A DNA stretch of 64,000 nucleotides from assembly GCA_017432825.1 (NCBI GenBank), contig JAFRIJ010000003.1:90082-154081 (forward strand), written 5' to 3'. Of this stretch, positions 8,734 to 17,460 are shown in pieces. Each line of letters begins with the position of its first letter. Within the stretch, counting starts at the first letter, position 1. This DNA comes from Bacilli bacterium. GTDB taxonomy: Bacteria > Bacillota_I > Bacilli_A > RF39 > UBA660. The translations under genes were made by a program, and so were the position numbers. The notes beneath the pieces are model-generated. The model did no database searches. It was not told where the DNA came from and saw only the letters and a list, made by a program, of their open reading frames with translations.

Positions 8734-10179
8734 ATGATGTATATTGAAAAAAATGGAAAAAAATATTATGAACTTGTTGTTTTGTTTGAAAGGTTAGCAG
8801 AAGGTAAAGATAAGATTACTAAGTTTAAGCCTATAAATATATGTTTAGGTAGTTTTAATGAAAAAGATCTTATTTTTACTGATATAAGAGGCAATAATTA
8901 TTATCATATGAGTAATACTAAAGTATCTGAAGTTGGTTTTGGATTAAGAACTTCGTTAGATACTATGAAAGAAATATATGGTAAAGAAAAAATTCGTGAT
9001 TGTGTTAAAAAGTTTTACAATGAAATTAGATTTGATACTTTTTATTATGGTACTAGTGGTAAAAACTATGAAAAATTACATCTAGTTGGAGAAAATAAGA
9101 TTACTCGTGTTCAATCTTTTTATGATGAGAAAGATATATATAGTTCTATTACAACTAATAGTAATTCTTCTAGGAAAGATATTAATACTAAGCAACTTAT
9201 AAATAATATTAAGAGTAAGGTTGTTGGTCAAAATGATGCTATTGATGATATTGTTACAGTTTTGTGGCAAAATGATCATAGTGATATTAAAAGAAATATG
9301 CTTCTTATAGGGCCTACTGGTGTAGGTAAGACAGAAATTATTAAGAATATTTCTTCTGAATTAGATATTCCTCTTGTTATTGCTAGTGCTTCTGGGTTAA
9401 CTAAGTCTGGATATAAGGGTGAATCTGTTGAAGATATTTTAAGAAGGTTATATAAAAAGGCTAATGGAGATATAAAGAAAGCTGAGAATGGTATTATTGT
9501 TTTAGATGAATTTGATAAATTAGCTAGTCAGGGTATGGATGGTGATACTATTTCTACTTCTGGTGTTCAAGAAGAATTACTTAAATTTACTGAAGGTTGT
9601 GAATATGATTTAGATATTTCTGATGATCCTTTAGCATCTGAGTTTGTATCTATTAATACTTTAGGAATTACTTTTATTGCTATGGGAGCTTTTGCTGATT
9701 TAGAAAGACAAGGTAGAACTAAAACTACTAATTCTATTGGTTTTTGTTCTAGAATTGAAGAAAAGAAGGATGATAAGGCTTTTTATAGGGAAATTAATAG
9801 TGATGATTTAATTAAATATGGAATTATTGCTGAATTGGTTGGTAGATTTCCTGTTATTATCCCTTTAAATCCTGTTAGTGAAGATTTGCTTATTCAGATT
9901 ATGAATAATCCTAATACTAATTTACTTAGTGAAAAAATTAAGATATTAAATCAAGCTGGTATAAAATTAAGAATAAATAATCCAGAAATAGTTAAGAAGA
10001 AAATTGCAAGTATTGCTATGGAGAAAAATATTGGCGTTAGGGGATTATCTAGTGTGGTTGAGAAGACATTTGTTAAAGCCATGAGAGAAGTTTCCCAAAG
10101 TAGTGGTGAATTTGAAGAATTGATTATTGATGAAGATACAGTTGATGATCCTAAAAAATATATATTAAAAAGAAGATAA
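8734..10179 (+). CDS. ClpX-like AAA+ ATPase with a non-zinc N-terminal domain
   Basis: 481 residues. Seen: Walker A GPTGVGKT (193-200), Walker B IIVLDEFDKLA (about 254), an SGYKGESVED segment at the ClpX pore-loop position (ClpX usually has GYVGEDVE), NSIGF near 333-337 where ClpX has its ClpP-docking IGF loop, and a C-terminal ClpX-type small domain (VRGLSSVVEK). The first 145 residues lack the Cys4 zinc domain of ClpX and match no family I recognise. Known: ClpX unfolds substrates for ClpP. Inferred: a ClpP-partner unfoldase with altered substrate selection. It follows aspS by 23 bases. A second AAA+ family (HslU-like) is less likely given the IGF motif. Confidence 0.85.
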   Translation: MMYIEKNGKKYYELVVLFERLAEGKDKITKFKPINICLGSFNEKDLIFTDIRGNNYYHMSNTKVSEVGFGLRTSLDTMKEIYGKEKIRDCVKKFYNEIRFDTFYYGTSGKNYEKLHLVGENKITRVQSFYDEKDIYSSITTNSNSSRKDINTKQLINNIKSKVVGQNDAIDDIVTVLWQNDHSDIKRNMLLIGPTGVGKTEIIKNISSELDIPLVIASASGLTKSGYKGESVEDILRRLYKKANGDIKKAENGIIVLDEFDKLASQGMDGDTISTSGVQEELLKFTEGCEYDLDISDDPLASEFVSINTLGITFIAMGAFADLERQGRTKTTNSIGFCSRIEEKKDDKAFYREINSDDLIKYGIIAELVGRFPVIIPLNPVSEDLLIQIMNNPNTNLLSEKIKILNQAGIKLRINNPEIVKKKIASIAMEKNIGVRGLSSVVEKTFVKAMREVSQSSGEFEELIIDEDTVDDPKKYILKRR

Positions 10180-10229
10180 TTTTGTTATATATTTATTCTT
10201 TTTTCATATTATTAGTAGAGGTGTTTGAT

Positions 10230-10538
10230 ATGAATAAAGAATTACCAAAAATGTATCATAATAGTGTTAATAAACCAGTTAATAGTATTCAAAAGGTTTA
10301 TTCTTCTATTAATGAAAATAAAGAGATAAATAAAGATATTAAATATCCTAATATATCTATAGATAAAAAAATAAAAAATATCTTTAATAGTAGTGATTAT
10401 GTTTATAAGGCTGATGTAACTATTGTTACTGATAATGATATATTACATAAGAGAATTATTGCAAGAAATAATAATAATTTGATTACAATTGATAATGAAT
10501 TTATTCCTATTAGTATTATTAGAGATATATATAAGTAA
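10230..10538 (+). CDS. Hypothetical small soluble protein
   Basis: 102 residues from the ATG at 10230, which has the RBS AGAGGTG; an in-frame upstream start at 10182 would add a hydrophobic leader but lacks an RBS. No family recognised. The first half is Lys/Asn-rich and probably disordered. The second half (DYVYKADVTIVTDNDILHKRIIARNNNNLITIDNEFIPISIIRDIYK split over about 48 residues) looks like a small beta-strand domain. It lies between the ClpX-like gene and murD with a 10-base gap to murD, so it is in the same transcription unit. Function unknown. Confidence 0.65.
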   Translation: MNKELPKMYHNSVNKPVNSIQKVYSSINENKEINKDIKYPNISIDKKIKNIFNSSDYVYKADVTIVTDNDILHKRIIARNNNNLITIDNEFIPISIIRDIYK

Positions 10539-10549
10539 GAAGGGATAAT

Positions 10550-11935
10550 ATGAATAGTAAGTTAGAAGAATTTAATCGTAGACTTAAAAGTAGTAAGGTT
10601 GCAGTTATTGGAGCAGGAGTTAGTAATTTACCTTTACTATCATATTTAAATGATTTAAGTGGTAAAATATATTTGTTTGATAAAAATAATTATGATAATT
10701 TATCAGATGAAGTAAAAGAGAGTATTAAGAAATTTGATATTATTACTTATTTAGGTGATAATTATTTGGAAAATTTAGTTGGTTTTGATATTATTTTTAG
10801 AAGTCCTAGTTGTTTACCTACTAATAAATATTTAATTAAAGAAAAAGAAAGAGGAGCTCTTATTACTACTGAGGTAGAGCAGGTGTTAAGTTTATCTAAT
10901 GCTAAAAGTATTGGTATTACTGGTAGTAAGGGAAAGACAACAACAACAACTATTATTAATGAAATTTTAACTAAATTAGGATATCATACTTATTTAGGTG
11001 GTAATATTGGTATTCCTTTATTTACTGAAATAAAAAATATAACTTGTAATGATATTATTGTACTAGAGTTATCTAGTTTTCAATTAATGAATATGAGTAC
11101 TTCTCCTAATGTTAGTTTAGTTACTAATATTAGTCCAGATCATTTGGATATTCATGGTAGTTATGAGGAATATATTGATGCTAAAAAGTATATTTATAAG
11201 AATCAATCTAAGGATGATTATTTGATTTTAAATAGTGATGATAAGATAGTAAGAGATTTTTCTAAAGATGCAATATCTTCTATTAAGTATTATGGTATAG
11301 GAAAAAATAATAATGTTTTTTATTTGGAAGATAATTACATTTGTTTTAATAATAAGAAGATTATTAATACTGATAAATTATTGTTAAGAGGAAAACATAA
11401 TTTTATTAATATATGTGCTGCTTTAACTGCTGTTAGTTGTTTAGTTGATATCGATTTAGATAAAGTAGAAGATATTGTTAAAAATATTAATAGTGTTCAT
11501 CATAGGTTAGAGTTTGTTAGAGAAATTAATGGAGTAAAGTGGTATAATGATTCTGCTAGTACGACTCCTGATAAATCTTTAGCAGGTATTTATTCTTTTT
11601 CTAATGATATTGTATTGATATGTGGTGGATATGATAAAAATATTTCTTACGATCCTTTAGTAAAGCCTATACTTAATCATGTTAGTAAATTAATATTGTT
11701 TGGTAATACTAAAGATAAAATATATGATGCTGTTATGAAAGAAAAGAAGAAAATATCTGATAGTAATTTACAAATATATGTTATGGATACTTTAGATGAA
11801 GTTGTTGATATTGCTTATAAGGTTAGTGTTCCTGGAGAAGTTGTATTATTTTCTCCTGCATCTGCTTCTTTTGATATGTTTAAGAATGCATATCAAAGAG
11901 GCGATTTATTTAAAGAAAAAGTTAATAACTTATAA
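10550..11935 (+). CDS. murD: UDP-N-acetylmuramoyl-L-alanine:D-glutamate ligase
   Basis: 461 residues, normal for MurD. Seen: N-terminal Rossmann-like UDP-binding domain (VAVIGAGVSNLPLL), ATP-binding loop GITGSKGKTTTTT around residues 123-135, LELSSFQL and NISPDHLDIHGSYEEY in the central domain, then HHRLEFV and DSASTTPDKS of the C-terminal ligase domain. It adds D-Glu to UDP-MurNAc-L-Ala in the cytoplasm, an early peptidoglycan step. RBS AGAAGGGAT precedes the ATG. No other mur genes adjoin it, unlike the usual dcw cluster. Its presence indicates that this Mollicutes-like genome still makes a wall. Confidence 0.97.
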   Translation: MNSKLEEFNRRLKSSKVAVIGAGVSNLPLLSYLNDLSGKIYLFDKNNYDNLSDEVKESIKKFDIITYLGDNYLENLVGFDIIFRSPSCLPTNKYLIKEKERGALITTEVEQVLSLSNAKSIGITGSKGKTTTTTIINEILTKLGYHTYLGGNIGIPLFTEIKNITCNDIIVLELSSFQLMNMSTSPNVSLVTNISPDHLDIHGSYEEYIDAKKYIYKNQSKDDYLILNSDDKIVRDFSKDAISSIKYYGIGKNNNVFYLEDNYICFNNKKIINTDKLLLRGKHNFINICAALTAVSCLVDIDLDKVEDIVKNINSVHHRLEFVREINGVKWYNDSASTTPDKSLAGIYSFSNDIVLICGGYDKNISYDPLVKPILNHVSKLILFGNTKDKIYDAVMKEKKKISDSNLQIYVMDTLDEVVDIAYKVSVPGEVVLFSPASASFDMFKNAYQRGDLFKEKVNNL

Positions 11936-11959
11936 TTATTTAATTATATAAAATTTATC

Positions 11960-11988
11960 TTGACAAATATTATAAAATAGAGTAAAAT
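11960..11988 (+). promoter_or_regulatory. greA-tig promoter
   Basis: Consensus -35 TTGACA (11960-11965), 17-base spacer, -10 TAAAAT (11983-11988), 26 bases before the greA ATG. Confidence 0.85.
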
Positions 11989-12014
11989 TTTGAAATAGTT
12001 GAGGAGGAATTAAC

Positions 12015-12494
12015 ATGTCAGATGAAAAAGTTTATTTAACTGATGAGGGTTTTTTAGAATTAGAAACAGAGCTTAATGAGCTAAAAAATGTTAGAAGACC
12101 TGCTGTAATTAAAGCTTTAAAAGAAGCTCGTGCTTTAGGAGATTTATCTGAGAATGCTGATTATGATGCTGCAAGAAATGAGCAAGCACAAGTAGAGGGT
12201 AGAATTCTTGAATTAGAAAAAATAATGGAGAATGCCCATATTATTGAAAAGAGTAATTCTGGTAAAGTAGGATTAGGTTCTACTGTTAGAGTTAAATATA
12301 TTGATGAAGACGAAGAGGATGAAGATATAGAAGAATATCTTATTGTTGGATCTAAAGAAGCAGATCCTTCTAATTATAAGATATCTAATGAATCTCCACT
12401 AGCTACTGCTATTATGAATGCTAAGGTAGGAGATATTTGTACTGTTGAGAGTCCTAATGGTTCTTATGATGTAGAAATTGTAGAAATATTATAA
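12015..12494 (+). CDS. greA: Transcription elongation factor GreA
   Basis: 159 residues, the standard length. Seen: N-terminal coiled-coil hairpin with LTDEGFLELETELNEL, ARALGDLSENADYDAARNEQ, whose acidic tip is the functional element, and IEELE-type second helix, followed by the FKBP-like C-terminal domain (GSTVRVKY, IVGSKEADPSNYKISNESPL). It reactivates backtracked RNA polymerase by stimulating transcript cleavage. The RBS GAGGAGGAAT is strong. It is cotranscribed with tig (15-base gap). A run of Glu/Asp (DEDEEDEDIEE) inserted in the C-terminal domain is a minor oddity. Confidence 0.97.
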   Translation: MSDEKVYLTDEGFLELETELNELKNVRRPAVIKALKEARALGDLSENADYDAARNEQAQVEGRILELEKIMENAHIIEKSNSGKVGLGSTVRVKYIDEDEEDEDIEEYLIVGSKEADPSNYKISNESPLATAIMNAKVGDICTVESPNGSYDVEIVEIL

Positions 12495-12509
12495 TAGGAG
12501 TTGTGTTGA

Positions 12510-13748
12510 ATGAAAAAGGAAGTAAATTATAAAGTAACTGGTAAAGAATGGGAAGAAGCTAAAGATAAAGCTTTTGATAAGTTAAATGCTAAACATACTA
12601 TAGATGGCTTTAGACAAGGCAAAGCACCTAGAAATATATTTGAAAAGAAATTTCCTGGTGAAATTGTTATGGAAGCTGCTAATAATTTAATTGATAAAAG
12701 ATATCGTGAAATTGTTATGGATAAGGATTTAAAGCCTGTAGTTGAACCTAAAGTTAATATTGTTAAATTAGATGATAATGAATTGGAAGTTAATTTTACT
12801 ATTATATCTGAGCCTGAAGTTAAATTAGGTAAATATAAAGATTTAGGTGTTAAAAAAGAAGCTGTTAAAGTTACTAAGGAAGAAATAAATAAGAAGATTG
12901 ATACTTTACTTAAAGGTTATGCTGAATTAGTTGTTAAGGAAACAGGTAAAGTTGAAGCTGGCGATATTGCTGTTATTGATTTTGAAGGATTTAGAGATGG
13001 TGTTGCTTTTGATGGTGGTAAAGGTGATAATTATTCTTTAGAAATTGGTAGTAATACTTTTATTCCAGGCTTTGAAGATGGAGTTAAAGGTATGAAACTT
13101 GGAGAATCTAAGGATATTAAACTTACATTTCCTAAAGATTATGGTGCGGCTGATTTAGCTGGTAAGGAAGTTATTTTTAAAGTTAAAGTAAATGAGATAA
13201 AAAATAAGGTTATACCTGAATTAGATAAAGATTTCTTTTTAGATTTAGGTATGAAAGATGTTACTAATAAAGAAGAACTTGAAAATAAGATGAAAGAAGA
13301 AATTAAAACTGATAAAGATAGAGAAGCTGAAAATAAATATATAGATGAATTGCTTTCTAAAGCAACTTCTAATATGGAATGTGAAGTTGATGATGAGATA
13401 GTAGTAGCAGAAGCTAATGCTATGTATAATAATTTCATGGAAAATATGAAGATGCAAGGTATTAATGAAGAATTGTATTTACAATATGCTAATACTACTA
13501 AAGATGATGTTATTAATCATATGAAGGATGAAGCTTTAAAGAGAATTAAGAATAGTTACTTATTGCAAGCTATTATTAAAGAAGAGAAGATTAAGGTAAC
13601 TGATAAAGATGTTAATAAAGAGGTAAATGATATGGCTAAAAAATATAATATGACTGATGAGGAAGTTCTTAAATCTTTAGGTGGTTTTGATGCGATGAAA
13701 TACGATATGGAAGTAAGAAAAGCTATTGATATTATTAAAGGAGAATAA
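12510..13748 (+). CDS. tig: Trigger factor
   Basis: 412 residues, slightly short because about ten N-terminal residues are missing compared with well-known trigger factors. Seen: ribosome-docking signature GFRQGKAP (residues 33-40), FKBP-type prolyl isomerase domain (about 145-235, IDFEGFRDG, IPGFEDGVKGMKLGE) and the helical C-terminal chaperone domain. It binds L23 at the tunnel exit and helps nascent chains fold. The ATG has the RBS TAGGAGTTG. Shares a promoter with greA. Any loss in the first beta-strand is modest and the docking loop is intact. Confidence 0.95.
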   Translation: MKKEVNYKVTGKEWEEAKDKAFDKLNAKHTIDGFRQGKAPRNIFEKKFPGEIVMEAANNLIDKRYREIVMDKDLKPVVEPKVNIVKLDDNELEVNFTIISEPEVKLGKYKDLGVKKEAVKVTKEEINKKIDTLLKGYAELVVKETGKVEAGDIAVIDFEGFRDGVAFDGGKGDNYSLEIGSNTFIPGFEDGVKGMKLGESKDIKLTFPKDYGAADLAGKEVIFKVKVNEIKNKVIPELDKDFFLDLGMKDVTNKEELENKMKEEIKTDKDREAENKYIDELLSKATSNMECEVDDEIVVAEANAMYNNFMENMKMQGINEELYLQYANTTKDDVINHMKDEALKRIKNSYLLQAIIKEEKIKVTDKDVNKEVNDMAKKYNMTDEEVLKSLGGFDAMKYDMEVRKAIDIIKGE

Positions 13749-13781
13749 TTCTTCTTTTTCTTTTTATGGGGTGGTGATATT

Positions 13782-14657
13782 ATTAATATTCATATTAAAA
13801 AATATAATCTTACTAATAAAAAATTAAAAAAAGATAAATGTATATGTTTAATTAGTGATATTCATTATTATAATAAAAAAGATATTAAGAAGTTATATAA
13901 AATTAAGAATAAAATTAATTTATTAAAACCTGACTATATAGTTATTTCTGGTGATTTAATTGATGTTCTTAGTGTTTTAGATAATGATATTGATTTATTT
14001 TATTCTTGGTTAGATAATTTGGGATTAATTAATAATAAAAGAATTCCTGTTATTATTATTTTAGGTAATCATGATATTTATAGAGAAAATATTTATAATG
14101 ATAATGATTTTTTTAATAGATTTAGTAAGTATTGTAGTGATTTAGAAAATCTTAATGTAATATTACTTAGAAATGATATTTATGAAGATAGGTATGTTAG
14201 ATTTGTAGGGTTTGAACTTCCTACGTATACATATCATTCTTGTAATTCAATAGATTTAGAAAAAGATTTTTATAATAATTTAGATATTAATTTGTTTATT
14301 AGTAAAAATAATAAGTTAAATGTATGTGTTGTACATAATCCTATTAATATTTGTAATAAAGAAATTAAAAATATATTAAAGAATTTTGATGTTATTTTAG
14401 CTGGTCATATGCATAATGGGTTAGTAATATCTTTTGTTGATAGAATATCAAAAAATAATTGGGGTTTAATAGATCCTGATAAGAAATTTTTTTCTAAAGT
14501 TTCTAGGAATATTATTAAGATTAGAAGAAATAAATATTTAATTATTAGTGGGGGTATTACTAAATTAAGTAATAGATCTGGTATATTTAAATATGGTAAT
14601 TTTTTATTTCCTATGGAAATAGATATTATTAATTTTAATGGAAAAGCAAAAGAATAG
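13782..14657 (+). CDS. Calcineurin-like metallophosphoesterase, likely ATT start
   Basis: About 291 residues. All family motifs are present: ISDIHYY (near 13854), VISGDLID, ILGNHDIY, VVHNP and AGHMHNG, the full two-metal phosphoesterase set (YkuE-like). The first in-frame ATG is at 14019, which would delete the first two motifs. The frame is open from the tig stop at 13748, and a good RBS GGGGTGGTGAT (13768-13778) is followed only by ATT codons (13779, 13782, 13788), so initiation at ATT is the simplest reading; an ATG at 13766 is out of frame and stops after three codons. Substrate unknown; relatives act on lipid- or nucleotide-linked phosphates. A start-codon mutation disabling the gene is the alternative. 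Confidence 0.8.
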   Translation: MNIHIKKYNLTNKKLKKDKCICLISDIHYYNKKDIKKLYKIKNKINLLKPDYIVISGDLIDVLSVLDNDIDLFYSWLDNLGLINNKRIPVIIILGNHDIYRENIYNDNDFFNRFSKYCSDLENLNVILLRNDIYEDRYVRFVGFELPTYTYHSCNSIDLEKDFYNNLDINLFISKNNKLNVCVVHNPINICNKEIKNILKNFDVILAGHMHNGLVISFVDRISKNNWGLIDPDKKFFSKVSRNIIKIRRNKYLIISGGITKLSNRSGIFKYGNFLFPMEIDIINFNGKAKE

Positions 14658-14674
14658 TTGCTTTTTTATTTTTT
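14642..14674 (+). terminator. Intrinsic terminator after the metallophosphoesterase
   Basis: AAAAGCAA/TTGCTTTT stem with an eight-base loop containing the stop codon, followed by T-rich sequence. Confidence 0.75.
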
Positions 14675-14676
14675 GA

Positions 14677-14787
14677 TGTTATAATATATACTGTAAAGAT
14701 AATAAATATTCTGATAGTGAAAAATATTTATATTATGTAGCGTGTACGAGAGCACAACATCAATTAATTATTTATAATCAATTATAA
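14677..14787 (+). pseudogene. Relic of a UvrD/HelD-type superfamily 1 helicase C-terminus
   Basis: An in-frame stretch without a start codon, bounded by TGA at 14674 and TAA at 14787, reads SDSEKYLYYVACTRAQHQLI followed by IYNQL. YVACTRAxHxL is superfamily 1 helicase motif VI, and this wording plus an immediate C-terminus is most like HelD/UvrD-type proteins; AddA continues for hundreds of residues after motif VI. It keeps its own downstream terminator. Inferred: the 3' stub of a helicase gene whose body was deleted, since the upstream DNA is now a different gene. Too short to be functional. Confidence 0.7.
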
Positions 14788-14797
14788 TTGAGTAAAC

Positions 14798-14834
14798 AAA
14801 GAAGTAAAAATAATAATTATTACTTCTTTTTTTG
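14798..14834 (+). terminator. Terminator of the helicase relic
   Basis: AAAGAAGTAA/TTACTTCTTT stem followed by a T-run, 10 bases after the relic stop codon. Confidence 0.85.
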
Positions 14835-14841
14835 TTATAAT
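14833..14841 (+). promoter_or_regulatory. mutS extended -10 promoter element
   Basis: TGTTATAAT at 14833-14841, 21 bases before the mutS ATG. No clear -35, as is common for extended -10 promoters. Confidence 0.55.
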
Positions 14842-14862
14842 TTATTTTATAGAGGTATTAAT

Positions 14863-17406
14863 ATGAAGTTATGTGATGTAGATAGAGATAAATTAGCCCC
14901 TATGATGAGGCATTATGTTGAGTTAAAAGATAATTATAAAGATGTTTTGTTATTTTATCGTTTAGGTGATTTTTATGAAATGTTTTTTGAAGATGCTGAA
15001 CTAGTTAGTCATGAGTTAGAACTTACTTTAACTGGTAGAAATGCTGGATTAGATGAGAGAGTACCTATGTGTGGTGTTCCTTTTCATTCTGTAGATTTAT
15101 ATATTGATAAATTAGTAAAAAAAGGATATAAGGTTGCTATATGTGAGCAATTAGAAGATCCAAAGAATGCTAAGGGTATTGTAAAAAGAGATGTTACTGA
15201 AGTTATTTCATCTGGTACTATAATTAGTTCAAATAGTTTAGATGAAAGGGAAAATAATTATATTGGTAATATATATGACTTTGAATATTGTTATTGTGTT
15301 GTTTATACTGATATTACTACTGGTGAATTAAATGCTCTTTTAATTGATCATGATTCTAATAAACTAATTAATGATATTATATCTTTTGGATTAAAGGAAG
15401 TTATTGTTAATTCTTTGGTTAGTGATAATATTCTTAATATTTTAAGAGAACAATATAAGTTAACAATTACGGTAACTGATGATGTTTTAGATGATGATAA
15501 TTATAAATTTTGTTATGAGGGTATTAGTGATTTACGGTATATTACTGCTATTAATCATTTGTTATATTATTTGGTAGTTAATCAAAAGAGAACTATTACT
15601 CATTTACAAAGAGTTAATATTAATGAAGTAAATAATTATTTGAATATGGATGTTCATACTAAGAGAAATTTAGAGTTATTGGAAAGCTTAAGATTAAAAG
15701 AGAGAAATTATTCTTTATTATGGCTTTTAGATAATACTAAGACTGCTATGGGAAGTAGGAAACTAAGGCAGTGGATTGAAGCTCCTTTAAAAGATAAAAA
15801 TGAAATAGAAAGAAGATATTCTATTGTTAGTAAATTAATGGATGAATTTTTACTTTGTGATGATTTGAGAAAAGATTTATATGAAGTATATGATTTAGAG
15901 AGGTTATCTGGTAGAGTTGCATTGGGTAATGCTAATGCTAGAGATTTATTACAGCTTAAAAATTCTTTGGCTGTTTTGCCGGCTATTAAAAATATATTAA
16001 ATGAGATTAATTTTTATTATGATATAGATACTTTAGATGATTTGTTTGATTTGCTTAGTAAATCTATTAATGAGGATGCTCCTGTTACTTTAAAAGATGG
16101 TTATTTAATTAAAAATGGTTATTCTAGTGAATTAGATGAATTAAAAAATTTAAGAAGTGGTGGAAAAGATTTTATTAGTAAATTTGAATTAGAGGAAAGA
16201 GAAAGAACTGGTATTAAAAATCTTAAGGTAGGTTTCAATAAAGTTTTTGGTTATTATATTGAAGTTAGTAAAGGACAACTTAGTTTGGTTACTGATGATA
16301 TGGGATATATTAGAAAACAAACATTAGCTAATTGTGAGAGGTTTATCACTAATGTTTTGAAAGAAAAAGAAGATTTAATATTAAGTGCTGAAGAAAGAAT
16401 TATTAATTTAGAATATGATTTATTTATTGATGTTAGAGAGAAAGTAAAGAAATATATTCCTAAGTTACAGATGATTGCTAAGGCTATTAGTGAAGTAGAT
16501 GTTTTACAAAGTTTTGCTTTAGTTAGTGAAAAATATAATTATGTTAAACCTAAGCTTACTATTGACCATGATTTAAAATTAATTGATTCTAGACATCCTG
16601 TAGTTGAAAGGGTTATTAAAGATGAATATGTGAGTAATGATATTATTATGGATAATAATACGTCTACTTTATTAATAACTGGTCCTAATATGGCTGGAAA
16701 AAGCACCTATATGCGTCAATTAGCTATTATAGTAATAATGGCACAGATAGGTTGCTTTGTGCCTGCTAAAGAGGCTAAAATGCCTATTTTTGACCAAATA
16801 TTTACTAGAATTGGTGCTAGTGACGATTTAGTTAGTGGAGAATCAACTTTTATGGTTGAAATGGTAGAAGCATCAAATGCTATTATGAATGCTACTAAAA
16901 ATAGTTTAATATTATTTGATGAACTTGGTAGAGGAACTGCTACATTTGATGGTATGAGTTTAGCTCAAGCAATTTTGGAATATACTCATGATATGATAGG
17001 ATGTAAAACTTTATTTTCTACTCATTACCATGAACTTACTAGTTTAGAGAAAAGTCTTAAACATTTAAAAAACAAACATGTTTCTGCTACTGAAAAAGAT
17101 GATGAGGTAATATTTTTACATAAGGTATTAGATGGATCTGTAGATAAGAGTTATGGTATTAATGTTGCAAAATTAGCAGGTCTTCCTTCTGAGGTTATTA
17201 CTAGGGCCTCTGAGATATTAAGTTCCTATGAAGTAGGAGATAATGGTAAAAATCATAAAGAGATTTCTATTCAAACATCACTTCCTTTAGATTTTATTTC
17301 TAAGAAGAGTGAAGTAGAGGAAGTTATTAGAAATACTAATATTTTAGAATTAACTCCTATTAAAGCATTAAATTTATTATATGAATTGAAAGAAAAGCTT
17401 AAATAG
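14863..17406 (+). CDS. mutS: DNA mismatch repair protein MutS
   Basis: 847 residues. The start is the ATG at 14863 with RBS AGAGGT; an in-frame start at 14788 lies inside the preceding terminator and is rejected. Seen: mismatch-binding FYEMF (about 37-41), lever and clamp domains, Walker A GPNMAGKST (607-615), and ABC-type signature and Walker B region DLVSGESTF...LILFDELGRGTATFDG. C-terminal helix-turn-helix and a short tail end the protein. It recognises mismatches and recruits MutL. mutL is not next to it. This is the MutS1 type, not MutS2 (no Smr domain). Confidence 0.97.
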   Translation: MKLCDVDRDKLAPMMRHYVELKDNYKDVLLFYRLGDFYEMFFEDAELVSHELELTLTGRNAGLDERVPMCGVPFHSVDLYIDKLVKKGYKVAICEQLEDPKNAKGIVKRDVTEVISSGTIISSNSLDERENNYIGNIYDFEYCYCVVYTDITTGELNALLIDHDSNKLINDIISFGLKEVIVNSLVSDNILNILREQYKLTITVTDDVLDDDNYKFCYEGISDLRYITAINHLLYYLVVNQKRTITHLQRVNINEVNNYLNMDVHTKRNLELLESLRLKERNYSLLWLLDNTKTAMGSRKLRQWIEAPLKDKNEIERRYSIVSKLMDEFLLCDDLRKDLYEVYDLERLSGRVALGNANARDLLQLKNSLAVLPAIKNILNEINFYYDIDTLDDLFDLLSKSINEDAPVTLKDGYLIKNGYSSELDELKNLRSGGKDFISKFELEERERTGIKNLKVGFNKVFGYYIEVSKGQLSLVTDDMGYIRKQTLANCERFITNVLKEKEDLILSAEERIINLEYDLFIDVREKVKKYIPKLQMIAKAISEVDVLQSFALVSEKYNYVKPKLTIDHDLKLIDSRHPVVERVIKDEYVSNDIIMDNNTSTLLITGPNMAGKSTYMRQLAIIVIMAQIGCFVPAKEAKMPIFDQIFTRIGASDDLVSGESTFMVEMVEASNAIMNATKNSLILFDELGRGTATFDGMSLAQAILEYTHDMIGCKTLFSTHYHELTSLEKSLKHLKNKHVSATEKDDEVIFLHKVLDGSVDKSYGINVAKLAGLPSEVITRASEILSSYEVGDNGKNHKEISIQTSLPLDFISKKSEVEEVIRNTNILELTPIKALNLLYELKEKLK

Positions 17407-17430
17407 AGTAGAGTAGTAATATACAAAAAT

Positions 17431-17460
17431 AAGAGACAACGTCTCTTATTTTTCTTTTTC
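17431..17460. terminator. Bidirectional terminator between mutS and the DUF2726 gene
   Basis: AAGAGAC/GTCTCTT with a three-base loop and T-runs on both strands; it overlaps the 3' end of the leftward gene. Confidence 0.85.

Noticed and set aside
14677..14787. AddA C-terminus as identity of the helicase relic
   Set aside because: AddA continues with a nuclease domain long after motif VI, while this sequence stops 10 codons after it; a HelD/UvrD-type end fits better.
14788..14862. Upstream start for mutS at 14788
   Set aside because: It would translate through a perfect terminator hairpin, and the added residues are not part of MutS; the ATG at 14863 has an RBS.
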